This document shows positions 24,927 to 37,515 of a stretch of 64,000 nt of DNA, one piece after another. The position numbers were made by a program, and so were the translations under genes. The stretch covers positions 127,411,988 through 127,475,987 of the forward strand of contig CM067082.1 in NCBI GenBank assembly GCA_034008185.1, written 5' to 3'. The notes beneath the pieces are model-generated. The model was not told the DNA's origin and did no database searches. It was given only the letters and a program-made list of their open reading frames with translations. Position 1 is the stretch's first letter. The number at the start of each line of letters is the position of its first letter. The DNA comes from Gorsachius magnificus (Eukaryota > Chordata > Aves > Pelecaniformes > Ardeidae).

Positions 24927-25807
24927 TATGTATATATACACTATATACATAACTACATCATGTGGAGTCTCCACACCCAAATCTAGTCAGGCAACAGAGA
25001 ATTTTGGGCATGCCAAAATACAGTATACTGTATACAATAATGGTACTAGAGTGCCTGATAGAGTTTTTCGATAATTTTGATTGCCACTAAAATTTGCAAA
25101 ACTTTTGATGGAGTTATTGAAGCTTGTTTCTCTGAGTCCTGGGGAGAACAGGTTCTAATGAACACTTTTTAAGCTGCTTTTCACTACTATACCAAGCATG
25201 TGATCATGAAGAACAAAAGTTTAGAAATCATATTTAGACAAAGGGCAAACCATCTTATTATTAGTGCATATCCTCAGCAAGTGCAGGAACCTTCATCATT
25301 TGTAGCTCAAGATCCTGAGCAATTTGCACTTGTGTTGCTAATTCTTTTAGTTTTGAGGGCCAGGTAAGTATTTGACTTTAAAGCCTTTGCTCCCGAGATA
25401 AATTATAATAGAGGATCATGATTGCAAGAAGTGCAGATTTTGTTTTTAAATAACAGTTCTTTGCAATAGTTAGTACATCTCGAAGTGGAAGACAGATCAT
25501 GTTAATGGATCAGAAACCCATTAGACAGATAAAACAAATCAAGTTGGATTTTTAGTTTTAAAAATAATCCTTTTTTTTTAAACATTTATATCCCCTTATT
25601 CATAAGATAATAAATTATTGCATGTTAAGAAAATTGCCTTAGGTAAAAGTCAGAAGAAGCGTTGCTTCCAATGTCAAGAGAGCTAACATTTAATCTCTGA
25701 AATACATAGGATGTCAAGAACTGTCACTGTATAAACCTTTAAAACTTTAAGAGGAGCGGTAAAATGAATGTGGTATTTGGGAAGCCAAAAACATGATAAA
25801 GCAAAAT

Positions 25808-25824
25808 GGGGGGGGGGGGGGGGG
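25808..25824 (+). repeat. Homopolymer G17
   Basis: An uninterrupted run of 17 G on the + strand, unusual in otherwise AT-rich sequence. It can form a G-quadruplex or slip, and its assembled length may be inaccurate. Confidence 0.85.
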
Positions 25825-27480
25825 AAGTAACCATTAAATCTTCCTCCTTCAAGAAGAGTACAAAATCATTTCAAGAATTGTCCATGCTGCATGGAAGAAT
25901 GGAAGAACCAGATTTATCTTTGAAATTATGTCTTGCAATGAATCAAGGGCTTTAAGGCAGCCTCTTCATAAAGAAATGGGGGGAGAGGGAAAGACAAACT
26001 AACAGCAACAAACCAACCAACCAACCAAACCCCCAGCTGCATGGGGCAACTTATACCACCTGAGGAGCTTCCCCCAAGCTTTTTAAAATAAAGGCAGGCA
26101 ATCAAAAGAAGCCGTGGTGCCTTGGTAAGATATGTTGCTTATTTTGACTCACCCTCATGGTGAACAGGTGAAGTGTGTTAGCTTAAACTACTTCACAGTT
26201 TCCCTTTGCACAGTTACTGTATTTCATATGATGGGGGATAATTTAAGTGGTTATGTAAATTCAAACCCAGAACTTTTTAACATTTTTGTATCCCTTGGTA
26301 TTGCATAACCCCTTTGGCAATGTTATATTAGGGATATATGTGGAAATATGAGAAACTTATGTACCACATTTTAGTAAGTATATGTTGAAGGAATAGGTGG
26401 GAGAGCTAAAGTTTGCCGACAGAAAAAAGATAAGGTGTAAGAATACCATGTTAGGTAAAAATAAAGTATCTTAGGCCTATCTCTAGAGACTTGGAAAGGT
26501 TATAGGGTAATGCTTTCTTAATTTTACTTTTAGCATTTTTTTAATTTGTTATTTTTGTGGACTTCTATAAAATGTTAATAGGTATCTACTTCTATGTTTG
26601 TTGGAATGTTTTGAAATCTTTCTGACACAGAGCATGCAAAATATTTAATTTTAGATGTAAGCAATCTGTGTCATTTTTACTTCACTTCTTTGAGCTACTT
26701 GTTTTTATAACAACTGCAATATTATTTCTTTTTAAATAGACCTGTGTTTAATTACATGCATGTACGTAATGTATGTATGTATAGAATTGAGTGTAGAAGT
26801 ATGTAAGGATATACCATACGTTCATATATCCTGTTCCATAATTTTTGAAGCCATAGTTAAAGTTTAGGTTAAATAAGTACTGGGTACAAAGTATACATGT
26901 TAAAAATAATAAAGAATAATTTTGGGAGAAATAGAAACAAGTGAACTACTGAATTTTTATAAATGTAGATTTCAAAAACAATAAAAATATTCTGAAACTT
27001 ATAAAGCCATTTTCCTATTTCTGCTTAAAATAAAAAATAATACATGCTAACTTTCAAACCAAACTGATTTGATTCTTCGCTGTTAGAAAGTTAGTGCTTA
27101 GAGTTAGTGTTTGGAGTGAAATACGTTGTCAGTAGCATTACTTCCTTAATTTAATAGAGAATGGTTTCATCATCATTCTGACTGGAAAGGTTATAAGCTG
27201 GCAGTCTGTATCAGATATTGTGACCAGCTTTAAATAAGCAGGAAATGAGAAAAGGGAAAGATGGAGCCACAAAGTTACTTGCTGAAGGTTTGTATTAGTT
27301 TTCAGCTCAAGTGGGGTGATGGGATCTGAGGGCTGGAGAGGTCCCCCAGGGCATCTCCTCCTTCTCAGGGCAAGCTGTTTCTGAGGTATGTCATTAACTA
27401 CGTGCACAGATACTGCGGTTTGAAGCTGAGTATTAGAATGACTTGCAATATCATGGTTTTCTCTCCTCATGACCTTAGCA

Positions 27481-27864
27481 TGAAGGAAGGCTGCCTCCAG
27501 GCCCTGAGGGTACTGCCAGGCCTGGCTGTTCCCGCCTGGCCTCCCCAGGCTCCCAGACCCGGCCTATGGCCTAGGACCCCATGCCAGCCCCCCGGGGCTG
27601 GCTAGCCCTGACCTGGCAAAACCGCAGCAGGGCTGGTCTCCTGCTCCCCAGAGTCAGTCCCACCCATGGGCCGGCAGCCTCTGGCTTGTCGCATCCCCAG
27701 GGAGGTGCCCGGGCAGGGGCTGCCCCCCGGGTTGCCCTGCTCCCAAGCAGTGGCGATGTGACAGGCCCTGGCTGCCAGGCCCTGCCCTGCTGCCCTGGGA
27801 GAGCTGTGTGGTGTCCCGCTTCCAGGGAGCCCCCAGCCCTTGGAGCGCCCCGCCGCCCTCAACC
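27481..27864. other. GC-rich, CpG-poor block of unknown origin
   Basis: About 384 bases are strongly GC-rich with sharp edges against AT-rich intron on both sides. I count 13 CpG dinucleotides, few for such GC content, while CCTGGC/GCCAGG-type strings recur. This argues against a CpG-island promoter and for an old methylated repeat or insertion with CpG decay. Frames of 86-118 codons cross it on both strands, as expected when high GC makes stop codons rare; none resembles a known protein. I do not recognise a repeat family with certainty. Confidence 0.5.
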
Positions 27865-30800
27865 TTGCACTGAGAGATGCACTCTGAGGATCTTTCAGAC
27901 TGTTTCAACCTTAATTTTCTGAGTGTCGGGAGAGAAAGGAGTCCAAAAGGAGCGAGTAAGTTGGCTGTAGTAATTTTAAAATGTAAAAGATTAGTTCTTT
28001 TTCCTCTCAAAATGTTTTTAAGTACACACAGAAGTTGCCTACAGTTCCTCTCAAATTCCGGAGTACATTTTTGTCCTTTGCTTATTTCTTCCTTTCAAAG
28101 CTTATCCCACTAGCAGACAAAAAATAAGCCTCCCCCTACTCACCCCCAAATCCCTGTTGTCTGCCATATACTTTCATTCGAACATCTGCTGTAGGGAGAT
28201 GGGATTTGGTGGACAGTTTTTAATGCAGACTAGAGATGTGCTGTCACATTAAGTCAATATTGCTTTTTTTCACAAAGAAGTCCTTGATTGTCTGTGTAAG
28301 CGTCATTAAGTACATGGCAATGGATAAAATGGATCAATCTTCCTCCTTATGAGGCCAGGCCCCAACAGGGAAGACAGGCAGGAAGATGAAATTGTCCTCC
28401 TCTGTCCTCACTGGTCTCTTCTTCCACCTCCTCCTCTTCCCATTGCAAAAGACACTTGCCAGTGTATTTATTTAGGCAGCATCTAAAGCTTTTTCCTAAT
28501 TGTTTGTCACAGAATTCCATGGGAATGTGATTTGCTGGAGGGTGCGGTCACTCAAATTCTCCAGTTTAAGGAGTGTTACCCAGACCATTGGTAGCACTAG
28601 TGAGGGCAGGTCTCCTTTAGACCAGTGGACGGTGATTGCCTTCATGGCCTGGCCACTCTTTTCAAGGCCACAATGGGTTTTAAATTCCAATTACAAAAAA
28701 ACCCCAAAAATTGAGTGTTTCTCACTTAAAGTTTTAAATGTTTGTTTCTTTTGTGAAATTTGTGTCAAAAGACCACTTGTAAGTCACAAACCAAAACCGA
28801 GGCGTGACCTGTATTGAACAAGCCTTGCCAGCAAGCCTGCAGCCATACGTATGGGAAGCATAGGACATGTAAGCTACTGCCTTCTGCTGGTTCAGTGTCA
28901 GTCATCAGGCATCTCTTACCAACACAGACATCCTGCAAGACTGAGTCATACTAGGTAAACCATATTTTTACTGGAACAACCTTTTTTGTTGGAAGGTGAA
29001 GAGTTTTTACTCTTTGGTGCTGCATACAGGTTTGTTGGCAGGCTTGGCCTTTTTAACATACTGGTATTTCTGGACCAGTAAAGCTTTAGATTAAGCATAG
29101 CTATAGCTTGAGCAAAAGCATTATCTGGTTCGCTGAAGAAAATAAACTACGCAAAAGGAGAAAAAAAGCTATGGGTATATATTTATATATATATTACCCA
29201 CATTTTTATATGGTTGCATCCACAAAAGAAGGAAAACTCCATAGAAGAATAAGAACCCATATAAAAATGGAGATGTCAGCGGAGTTCTGGGTTTTTCTTT
29301 GTGCTTCTTATTGGCTTATCTGTCAAGCTGGGCTTTTGAATTTGAGCTAGGCTTTGTTATCATGCAGAAAATTGTGTATTGAAGGTTTTTTCCTCAATCA
29401 TAGTAAGATGTATAGAAAATCTCTTTGCTGCTTCTGTATATAAATTCTGAACTTGACCATCGTAGGACTTTGGATGCCTGTGATATTTTTCATATTGTAT
29501 AAAGTTTACAGAAGGGGAATAGAGGTGGTTATTACTCCTTATCGTGGGTGTTAAAATTAGGTGCAGTCCAATAAGTATGCAGGTTGTGAATTTTTGTTCA
29601 GATTGAAAAACATCTGGATTTATAAGGGGATTACTCATAATCCAGTCATTGTTTTGTACTGCTTATTTCCCTTTAAATTGTAAACCAGTTTTGTGTATAT
29701 AGCATGTGATTTATGCTGAGTTTGATACAAGCTTTCTCCTAAGTCTGTCTTTTTTCTGGGAGGATGGGGAGAAAATGTAGGCAAATTGTGTGATCTGGGC
29801 TAGCTCTCCTGTTTTGTGTTTTCTGATTACGGGAGAAATGGTACACCAAATTCCAGTCTCAACTGAGTGCTCAGTCTTTCTCATCTAAAGTTGAGTCATT
29901 TTAAAAAATGAATCATGATTTTTTATGTGGGCTAAGTCTTAAACAGTTTTGAGCTTAGTAGGTAAATTTGTCTTCAGTTATAAAAAGTATCTTTGTTAGA
30001 ACTGAAAGACAGTTAAGGAAAAATGAGACACTTTGACACTTTTACTGTTACATATGCAAGTTTCTTATTTCTAGTGGCATGATTTTAATTGTTTTGCCTT
30101 TATTCTGAAACAATACATCATTAGCCCAGGTTTCATCTATATATCTATTGTTTTGGAGTCTTCATTTTAAAATAAAATTTCTGCAGCACTGTGTGGAATC
30201 CAGCTACTTTTCTCCCATGTACTAGTAATAGCTTTTCAGTTAGCAGTCCTCCACACCATGCCTAGCCTGTTTGTTATGCCCCAAACTCACTGGAGCATGA
30301 GGTGGGAAACCACATCTTGCCTCATCCAAGGAAAGCTCTGATTCCTGGGCCATAGTTTCTCTTTTTCTCCTTCCATCTCCTTGGCTAAATGAACACTGCT
30401 GTGTTCTATCCAACTTTCATCAGAAAATGAATTGAATGATAAGGGTGCAAATCCATTAAGCAGAGGAGAGAATTGAAGGTCTTCAGTGTTCTGAGTGAAT
30501 GCTCAAAGCACTGGGTTAATGGATAATAAAAATAATAACATTGTGATAACAGAAAAAGATGTATGTTTCATGAAACAAACCTGATATTTAAAGCTACCTG
30601 AAAATCATACTGTGCCAGCTATAGCTTTGTGGATAAGATGGGAATTAAGCACTACAGTGACAGGCTGTATCTGTGTGCTATATCTACACATATTTAGAAA
30701 CTGTCTCTGTCAAGGAGAGCTTGGAATACAGAGACTTAGACAAAGAAGGAATTTGTCTTTGATTTAAAAAACAGATAAGAGTTATGTAATGGAGTTTCAG

Positions 30801-33452
30801 ACTGTATTTGTATTTTAACATGAGTGGTGCTTATGAATTTACTGAGACTGCTTACAAAGTGGTAAGTTGCTAAGTTATGCAGAACATCTGTACTTGGAGG
30901 TAACAGTGAGAACAGAGGTTCAGGTTTGACACTTGTGTTTACACCATCATTTTCCAGTGAGTATGTAGATGATTTGGATCAGACTAAATAAACTGTAATG
31001 GAACCCATAACATTGTTGTTATTTCCTAGTTAGAGAAACTTAAAGGAAAAAGTCAGTTCCTAGTTGCTTCTGTGTATAATTTCTGGATTTTTATCTTTTT
31101 TTAAATTGAAGGCATTTACTTGATTTTTTTTTTTTAAAGTAGAATTGAGAGCATTTTATTGGAGTTTCTCGTGTTTATTGGCAGAGAACTTTCCCAGACA
31201 ATGCCTCTTGTATTTCTTGTTTTCCTTTGTTATTTTTGAATGTGATCCCCAAATAAGAATGAAATTTGAAAATTATCCTATTTTTCATATCCTTTTAGGT
31301 CAACTCATTAAAGATGGAACATGTTCCTAATACTAGTTTTCCTACTATAGGCTTAGGAAGGAGAATTAATTTTTCTGATGAATGTCAGCACTGTTAAAGA
31401 GTACATCTGCAGACGACTGTCAGTTGGCGTTTGACTTAAAATACCGATATGTCATTTCATAGCATTTTAAAAGATCTCAATTTGTGTTAGTTTGGATACT
31501 GTCACATGAACTGAAAAAAATGATTGAATGACTGTGAGCAGAAGACTGTGAAAAGTGGTTCTGCCTTGGCTGTGAAATGTATGTCATAGTGCTCGTAATA
31601 AATACAGCTCCTGGCCATTGTGGAAATCAAGAGTTTTGCTTGGGACAACTGAAACAGGATTTAAATCCATAGACCCTTTTTTCATGACAGTTATTTCAAG
31701 TATGGAATTAAGTATGCTTTTTGGATGTGACTGCTTTAAGCTCATGCACAAAAAAGGTGAATAGTTGTGTTGTTGCTGGACTAGAGAATATTTTCTATCT
31801 TGATACTTGACTAAGACAAATACGAGTAAAACAAAAAGCAAACATTTAATTTATTTTTAATAAGTGACAAAACAGGTTTTTGGTTTTAATTACAGTTGTG
31901 TAGGCATATAATACTCATTTAAAGTTGAATAGAATTTATCTGGCAAATTATGAAACGAAAGCAGCATGGTCATTGCTGGGAGAAAACCTCAAGACACTAT
32001 TGTAAATCTGCTAGAAAGTGGACCATTGCTATTTTATTATTTAATTTTTTTTGGATAATAAAAGGTGTGTGAAGAGACCTTGCTGTCTTTCTATTTGATG
32101 TATGTTTAACCTCTTTCCTCCAAAGTTCAGAAAAATTGGTTTTTGGGATGAGGTTCAGTTACCTCTGTCATGCATCTGCTCATCTCACACTGTCTTTGTC
32201 ATGATTATTGACTTCATTATCATAAGGTGCAATAATTTTTGTATACAGCCTTGTCTATGACTACTGAAAAACATATTTAAATAAGAGATCAAGTAAAAAA
32301 GAATTTTTTTTTAGTCATCAATCTGGGTATGTCCTAATCAGTAAATATCTAACCCATCAACTTCTAATTACAGTACTTAATAAAATTTATTCCTTAACAT
32401 ATTAATTTTTTACTTTTTTATAGTTTTTTGTCTTTTTCACATAAAGCTGTAATTATTTACTGTATTTCAAATTTCACAGCAAAACTATAGGTGACTTGCT
32501 CAAGTAAATATTTGCTGTGACTTCCCATGAGACTGGCTAAACTCTGTTAGTTACAGTTGACAAAAATGTTGAAATACATCCCATCAGTGGAAATAAACTG
32601 TCTTATTGAGGCCAGACATAGTGTCGGGTGTTTTCATCTAAGAAAATTTCATAAAATGACAAACATTGAGAAAAGCCATTCTTATTACAATCAAAACTGT
32701 GTATGAGGGTGAGGAGGAAACAACTCCTCCAGCACCTCTTAAAACTGATTTTTCTGGTGTGTCCTGTCTATAGCTGTTATGAACTGTTACAAAGCCATTG
32801 TTCACGTCCTTTGCTGCTACGTTTTTTCCTTCCAGGTCGCATAATTTACTAAACGTACTTTTTTAAAGTCAGGTTTAAGGTGCTGAATTTCTTTAACTTT
32901 TAAGAACTATTACAATACTCTATTTTGCAGGTATAATTAAGAAATCAGTAAGAGTAATGTTTGTAATTTTAAGTATCCAACTAATTGCTCATGTGATAGT
33001 CCTGTTCTTGGTCCACTTTTTGCTCCTCTCCTTTCCTTCCAGGTTTTGTTGTAGAAATAAATATTCAGCCATTAATTTTACCTGTTTTCTTCTGTAACAC
33101 ATCTGCTACTCATTACTAGCTCATGGTTTACTTCAGGGTTGGGGCCATTATGCACTCAACTACTGTGTTTTAAAGAAAAAAAATGGAGTTACTTTTTTTT
33201 TTTTTTTGTATTGCAGAGATATTTAAAAGATGGTTATGTACATGATGCATTCTAAGTAAATCTGAGTTTAAGGAGTTTATGTAGTAGCTACTTACTGAAA
33301 TAACTGTTTTGTTATGCTTCAAATAGGCAATTAAAAACAAATAGGAAAGGTTGGACCTATGTACTTCTGAACTGCAGGGATTTTGCACAGTTATGTTAGA
33401 AAAAAGTATTCCTAAAGTTACTGTAGCTGACAGTGGTTAGAATATCTTAGAA

Positions 33453-33520
33453 ATCTGCAGAAAATGAGGTTTCAATACTAACATAGAGATCTGCAAAAAG
33501 TGAGGTTTCAATACCAACAT
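33453..33520 (+). repeat. Tandem duplication, 32-bp unit at 36-bp period
   Basis: A unit starting ATCTGCA and ending AACAT occurs at 33453-33484 and 33489-33520. The copies differ at three positions, all transitions, so the duplication is fairly old. It lies about 490 bases before the DGKB exon at 34014. Confidence 0.9.
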
Positions 33521-34013
33521 TTGTTTTCTGTGACGTGACCGCAAAAAAAGATTTTTTTTTTTCTTCAAATTTCCCCTTTATCTTGATGTTGTCAGGCATT
33601 TCTGACAGTTCCTCTACTCAATGGCAGCTATGCCAGAGGAGATTTAGTAGCGCTGTTGGGAATGACCATGTTCTGTAGATGACTCAGTTTTCAAGGCAAG
33701 AAGAGTGACTTGAAATGGTCCTTGCAAACAACTCCTTGAAAAATATGCTACTTAACAATAGTTAAGGATTGGATCAAAGAGTGTTTGTGTCTGAGCATTT
33801 TGTATTTATTTGCTGATTTTTACAGTATTTATTGAGAGGGTACAGTATGTTCTCATTTTCTTTGTGCCTACAGCTCTCATACAGCTAGAGAAAATTACTA
33901 ATGTGCATTGAGAAAAGCTATTAGCAGTTTGCTTGTTGTTTCTTTAATTACAATTTGTATTATGTAAGTCAGTTTCTGTATTTTCATTTTCTCTCTCCTT
34001 ATTCTTCATCCAG

Positions 34014-34090
34014 ATTCCACCAAGAAAATTAAGGATGTCTTAGAAGAGTTCCATGGCAGTGGTGTGTTAGCAAAATATAATCCTGAAGGG
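34014..34090 (+). CDS. DGKB: DGKB coding exon 2 (residues 24-49)
   Basis: The 77-nt exon sits between a long pyrimidine tract ending CATCCAG (acceptor at 34012-34013) and the donor GTAATT at 34091. Joined to exon 1 it reads [20 protein letters not shown] then KYNPEG. It belongs to the recoverin-homology domain and is nearly identical to the mammalian protein as remembered, with conservative Leu-to-Ile and Asn-to-Ser changes. It ends in phase 0, so it can splice to the 21-nt microexon or, skipping it, straight to the exon at 54959. Confidence 0.96.
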
Positions 34091-37000
34091 GTAATTCTTC
34101 TTCTTTCTTCAACGGTCAGAAATGGTGGGGGAAAATATTTAGAAATGTTGTAGCATATCTAAGGATTTGAAATAGAAGATTATTTATTAAAAAATCAGCT
34201 GTTTGGGGTATTTGAAACTGTTTGGAAAACAAAACCATGAATATTTTGATGAACTGAAAGTTTATAAACGTCACATTAGGCAAACCTATTTAATAATTTA
34301 CCTAAACCCACATTTTCTTTTCTAAGATTTAAACAGACACAAAATCCCTCCAAACTTACGGCAAGGTTAACATGCTTCCCGACTCTTTTTAAAAATTGAA
34401 AATGTTAAGAATAATTTCAAAAGATAGAAAAGTAAAATCTGTTCACTTGAGATTTCTTTTAAAAGTCTGTTTCTCTTATGTTGTTTCTGGTGGTGGGATC
34501 CCCCTTATTAAAGGGGATTTTTTTTCTGATGTTGTGAAACAAAGAATTCAGCTGAAAAAAAATGTGTATGTGCATTGTCAATACAGATTCACCACTAGCC
34601 TATATATTCTTGTTTCTAGGTATTCTTACATTATGTGGAAATCATGATAGAAAAATGTGCTAATCATTATGAAAATCACTTGATCTTACATTTCAGGATG
34701 TAAAAGACAAGAATTATTGTCAAATAAGGCAGTTATAGCTCATTAAGTATTGAAAAATTCTTTGACACTTTGAACTTTGCAAAGCATAATGTTGGTCATT
34801 TTAGTTTCTGAGGAAAATATTTCATTTTTCAGTAAAATAGTATGAGTTGAGCTTGTAAATGATCATCCTAAATCTCTATTATTTTAATTAAATTAAGTAG
34901 ATTATAAAAGAGATAATAGATTATAAAAGGATTGGAATGCTGTGATAATCTAATTTATTCTTCAGTGTGACATAGGCTGTAGGACCTCCCTTAATTGAAA
35001 GAAAGTAAACACTTTCTTTTTTTGAGGGTGGGGGGTTAGAAAAGTGTGAACTGTTGATTTACAAAGTCAGTACTTGCTTTTTTTTTTAACTTCTGCAGTT
35101 TTCTTTGTGCTCATAGTGTATGTGATAAAATGGTCTTAATTTATTATTACATTTTTTCTTAAATTCTGCACTTGTCACTCATACAACAGTTTCAATTTTG
35201 TGAAGTGTAATCTTTTAAAGTACAAAATAGTTGTGTATTTTATGCATATTTAAATAACATGTCAGCATGTAGGTAACACATCATCAAACTATCAATGGTG
35301 ATGTATATCAGTATTTATATATATTATATGTTTCTATATATATGTATTTATATATATCAGATGCAAATCAGTATTTAATGTTGTGAGATTACTCTCTTTT
35401 AACAAAGTCATTCCTCCAGTTTGGGGGTATGTGGAGGATGAGTCATGACCCTGTAGTGGCTTCAATGTCTTCAGCAGGGATCAAGCTTGTCACTACTACT
35501 GGGTCAATGTTGGACCCAGGCTAAACCTGACAGCTTTTGCACTTTGCTGCTTAGCACTTAGACTTCAGGGGGTGCAACGTAAGGAAAACATAGCTAGCGG
35601 TGAAGCTACTTTTGATCTAGTAGGATTTATTAGCTCAGGTTTCATGCCATAAGCTGCTGAACTGGAAGCAAAGTGGCTGAAATTTTCTCTGCAGTGAGTG
35701 AATGTTCCAAGTCAGATGCAGCTGCCTTTGCACAGGTGTGTCTATATTTTTGGCATGCATTCAACCTGCGATGTGGATAAACTCTTTGCAGAATGGTTTG
35801 CAAGTTGATTGCATCTGGTCGGATGAGCACTCCATGACTTGGATGTACTATTTACGTTAAGTCATTAAGTATTTTCTGTAAGTAAGATGACAAAAATTGA
35901 CTGATCCAGCTGAAGTCAGTCACAGTGCGGCTTTTTACTTCCACAAATTATCAACAGCACGTCTGTTTTATTGTGTTTTGTAGAGGATATCATCATGTGT
36001 CCATTTTGGCTCTTTACGTCCTAGCTCATCTCATAAGCATTCCAAGTATTTTTCAAGTCTTGTCAATATTCTACCAAAAGGTGGTGCCAGTTTTTTCCCA
36101 ATAAACATGGAACATAGAGCTATGTCAGATTTAGCAGTGTGATATATTTATGTGCTTAAGAAAAAGCCTTAAGAACTTCTTGTTTCAAGCTTTTCCCTGC
36201 TTAAAGGGTTCAGGAAATTATTCCACTCCATTGCGTCTATATTGCAGTTTTTTATCACAAGCTGATTTAATGGGACACAAATGGCAAAATAAAAGCTATT
36301 GGTATTCGAAGCTTGTCACCTGAAGTCATCTGGTTTGTTTTTTCGTTACCTTGTATCTTGTTGAGTGAATGGGTTTTCGGCTTAGTGGAAGTGTCCTATC
36401 TGATTATCAGAATGTCATACAGTATAGGGAGTTAATTTATGGAGCTTTTACTCTCTGCTTTCAGGGTAGGGGAGATGACTAGAAGTTCTACAAATGCTAC
36501 TGAACCTCTTCCCTTCCACATTCTTCTATAAGTCAATGTCAAATATGTAATTAAGACTAGATTTTATATATTATATAAGACACATAGGTAGGTCAAGATC
36601 AGCCTCCTGGAAAGCTGTGATTATAAACAGTCTTTCCATCATTTGAGATTTATCTAAATTAACTAATTTCAGCTATTTCACTTTGAGGGGAGCACTGAAT
36701 AGAGAAGCAAGAATTAGGAAAGCAGATGGAGCGAAAGACTATCCAAATGGGCAGTAAATGCACATTGTTGCGTGCTTGTAGTCCTAGTGTTGTTACCTTT
36801 TTGAGGGATCTGTTAGAGTGCATCGTCATTTCTTGTTGACCTGCTTACCTACTTGCCACCTAGAGCTCTTGGGGTTAAGCAGTGCGTGGAGAGCGAGGGT
36901 GGAAGGTGCACGGAGGGGTCTCAGCCAGACAGGCAGTCAGGGTGCAGCTTGGGTCTGCATGTGGAGCTGGGCAGTGCTCCAGAGTTCCACAGTTTGGATG

Positions 37001-37515
37001 TGCATAAAAAAAATAAATGCACATACGCAGAAAGACTAGGAAAACAAAATTTTCCAGGAAGGTTATGACAGTGAATGCATGATACAAGGTACATTCCGTG
37101 ATCTGATCTGCCCAGAGAGGTGAAGCCCCAGTTTTTTGTTTGCAGTCAGATTGCAATCATCTGCCTACTCAAAATGGTTTTTGCATTTTGGGGAGTAGTG
37201 CAGATACTTCTAAGAAGCTTTCTCCAGGGTCCTGATTTCCAGAGGATTTAGGTTTTTCCAACTTAACTCTGTGAACGTATCAAAGATACTTCTGGTAACT
37301 CTAGTTTAGCAGAAGTCTGGCACAATCAGCAAAATTTATGCAGAGATTACAATTGTTTCTGTAATTTTAAGGTAGCACCTCTTAGAGGGAAGTAGTGATA
37401 GCAGTTTGTGATTAAGGTAGAAAATTGATTCGGAACCTTTATGAAATGGAATAAAAATTATTAGAAACTAAAGTGGCATATAATGATGACTTTTGTGTAG
37501 TGCTTGCTAGTGTTT

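Larger units (their letters stand above)
1645..34013 (+). other. DGKB: DGKB intron between coding exons 1 and 2 (32.4 kb)
   Basis: Bounded by GTAAGT at 1645 and a T/C-rich acceptor ending at 34013. Apart from the elements listed separately, it is AT-rich single-copy sequence with no gene I can support. Stretches 5377-19767, 20096-24837, 24927-27480 and 27865-33452 hold only chance ORFs, short A/T runs and small low-complexity patches. For a 32-kb intron the recognisable transposon content is very low, as expected for a bird. Confidence 0.9.

Noticed and set aside
27481..27864. CpG-island promoter
   Set aside because: There are too few CpGs for the GC content, and no exon or transcript evidence beside it.
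27581..28010. Several frames of 86-118 codons on both strands in the GC-rich block
   Set aside because: High GC content removes stop codons on both strands at once; no domain or start context supports a gene.
35315..35365. TA-rich stretch considered as an inverted repeat or origin
   Set aside because: It is imperfect TA low complexity without clean arms; similar stretches are common in this intron.
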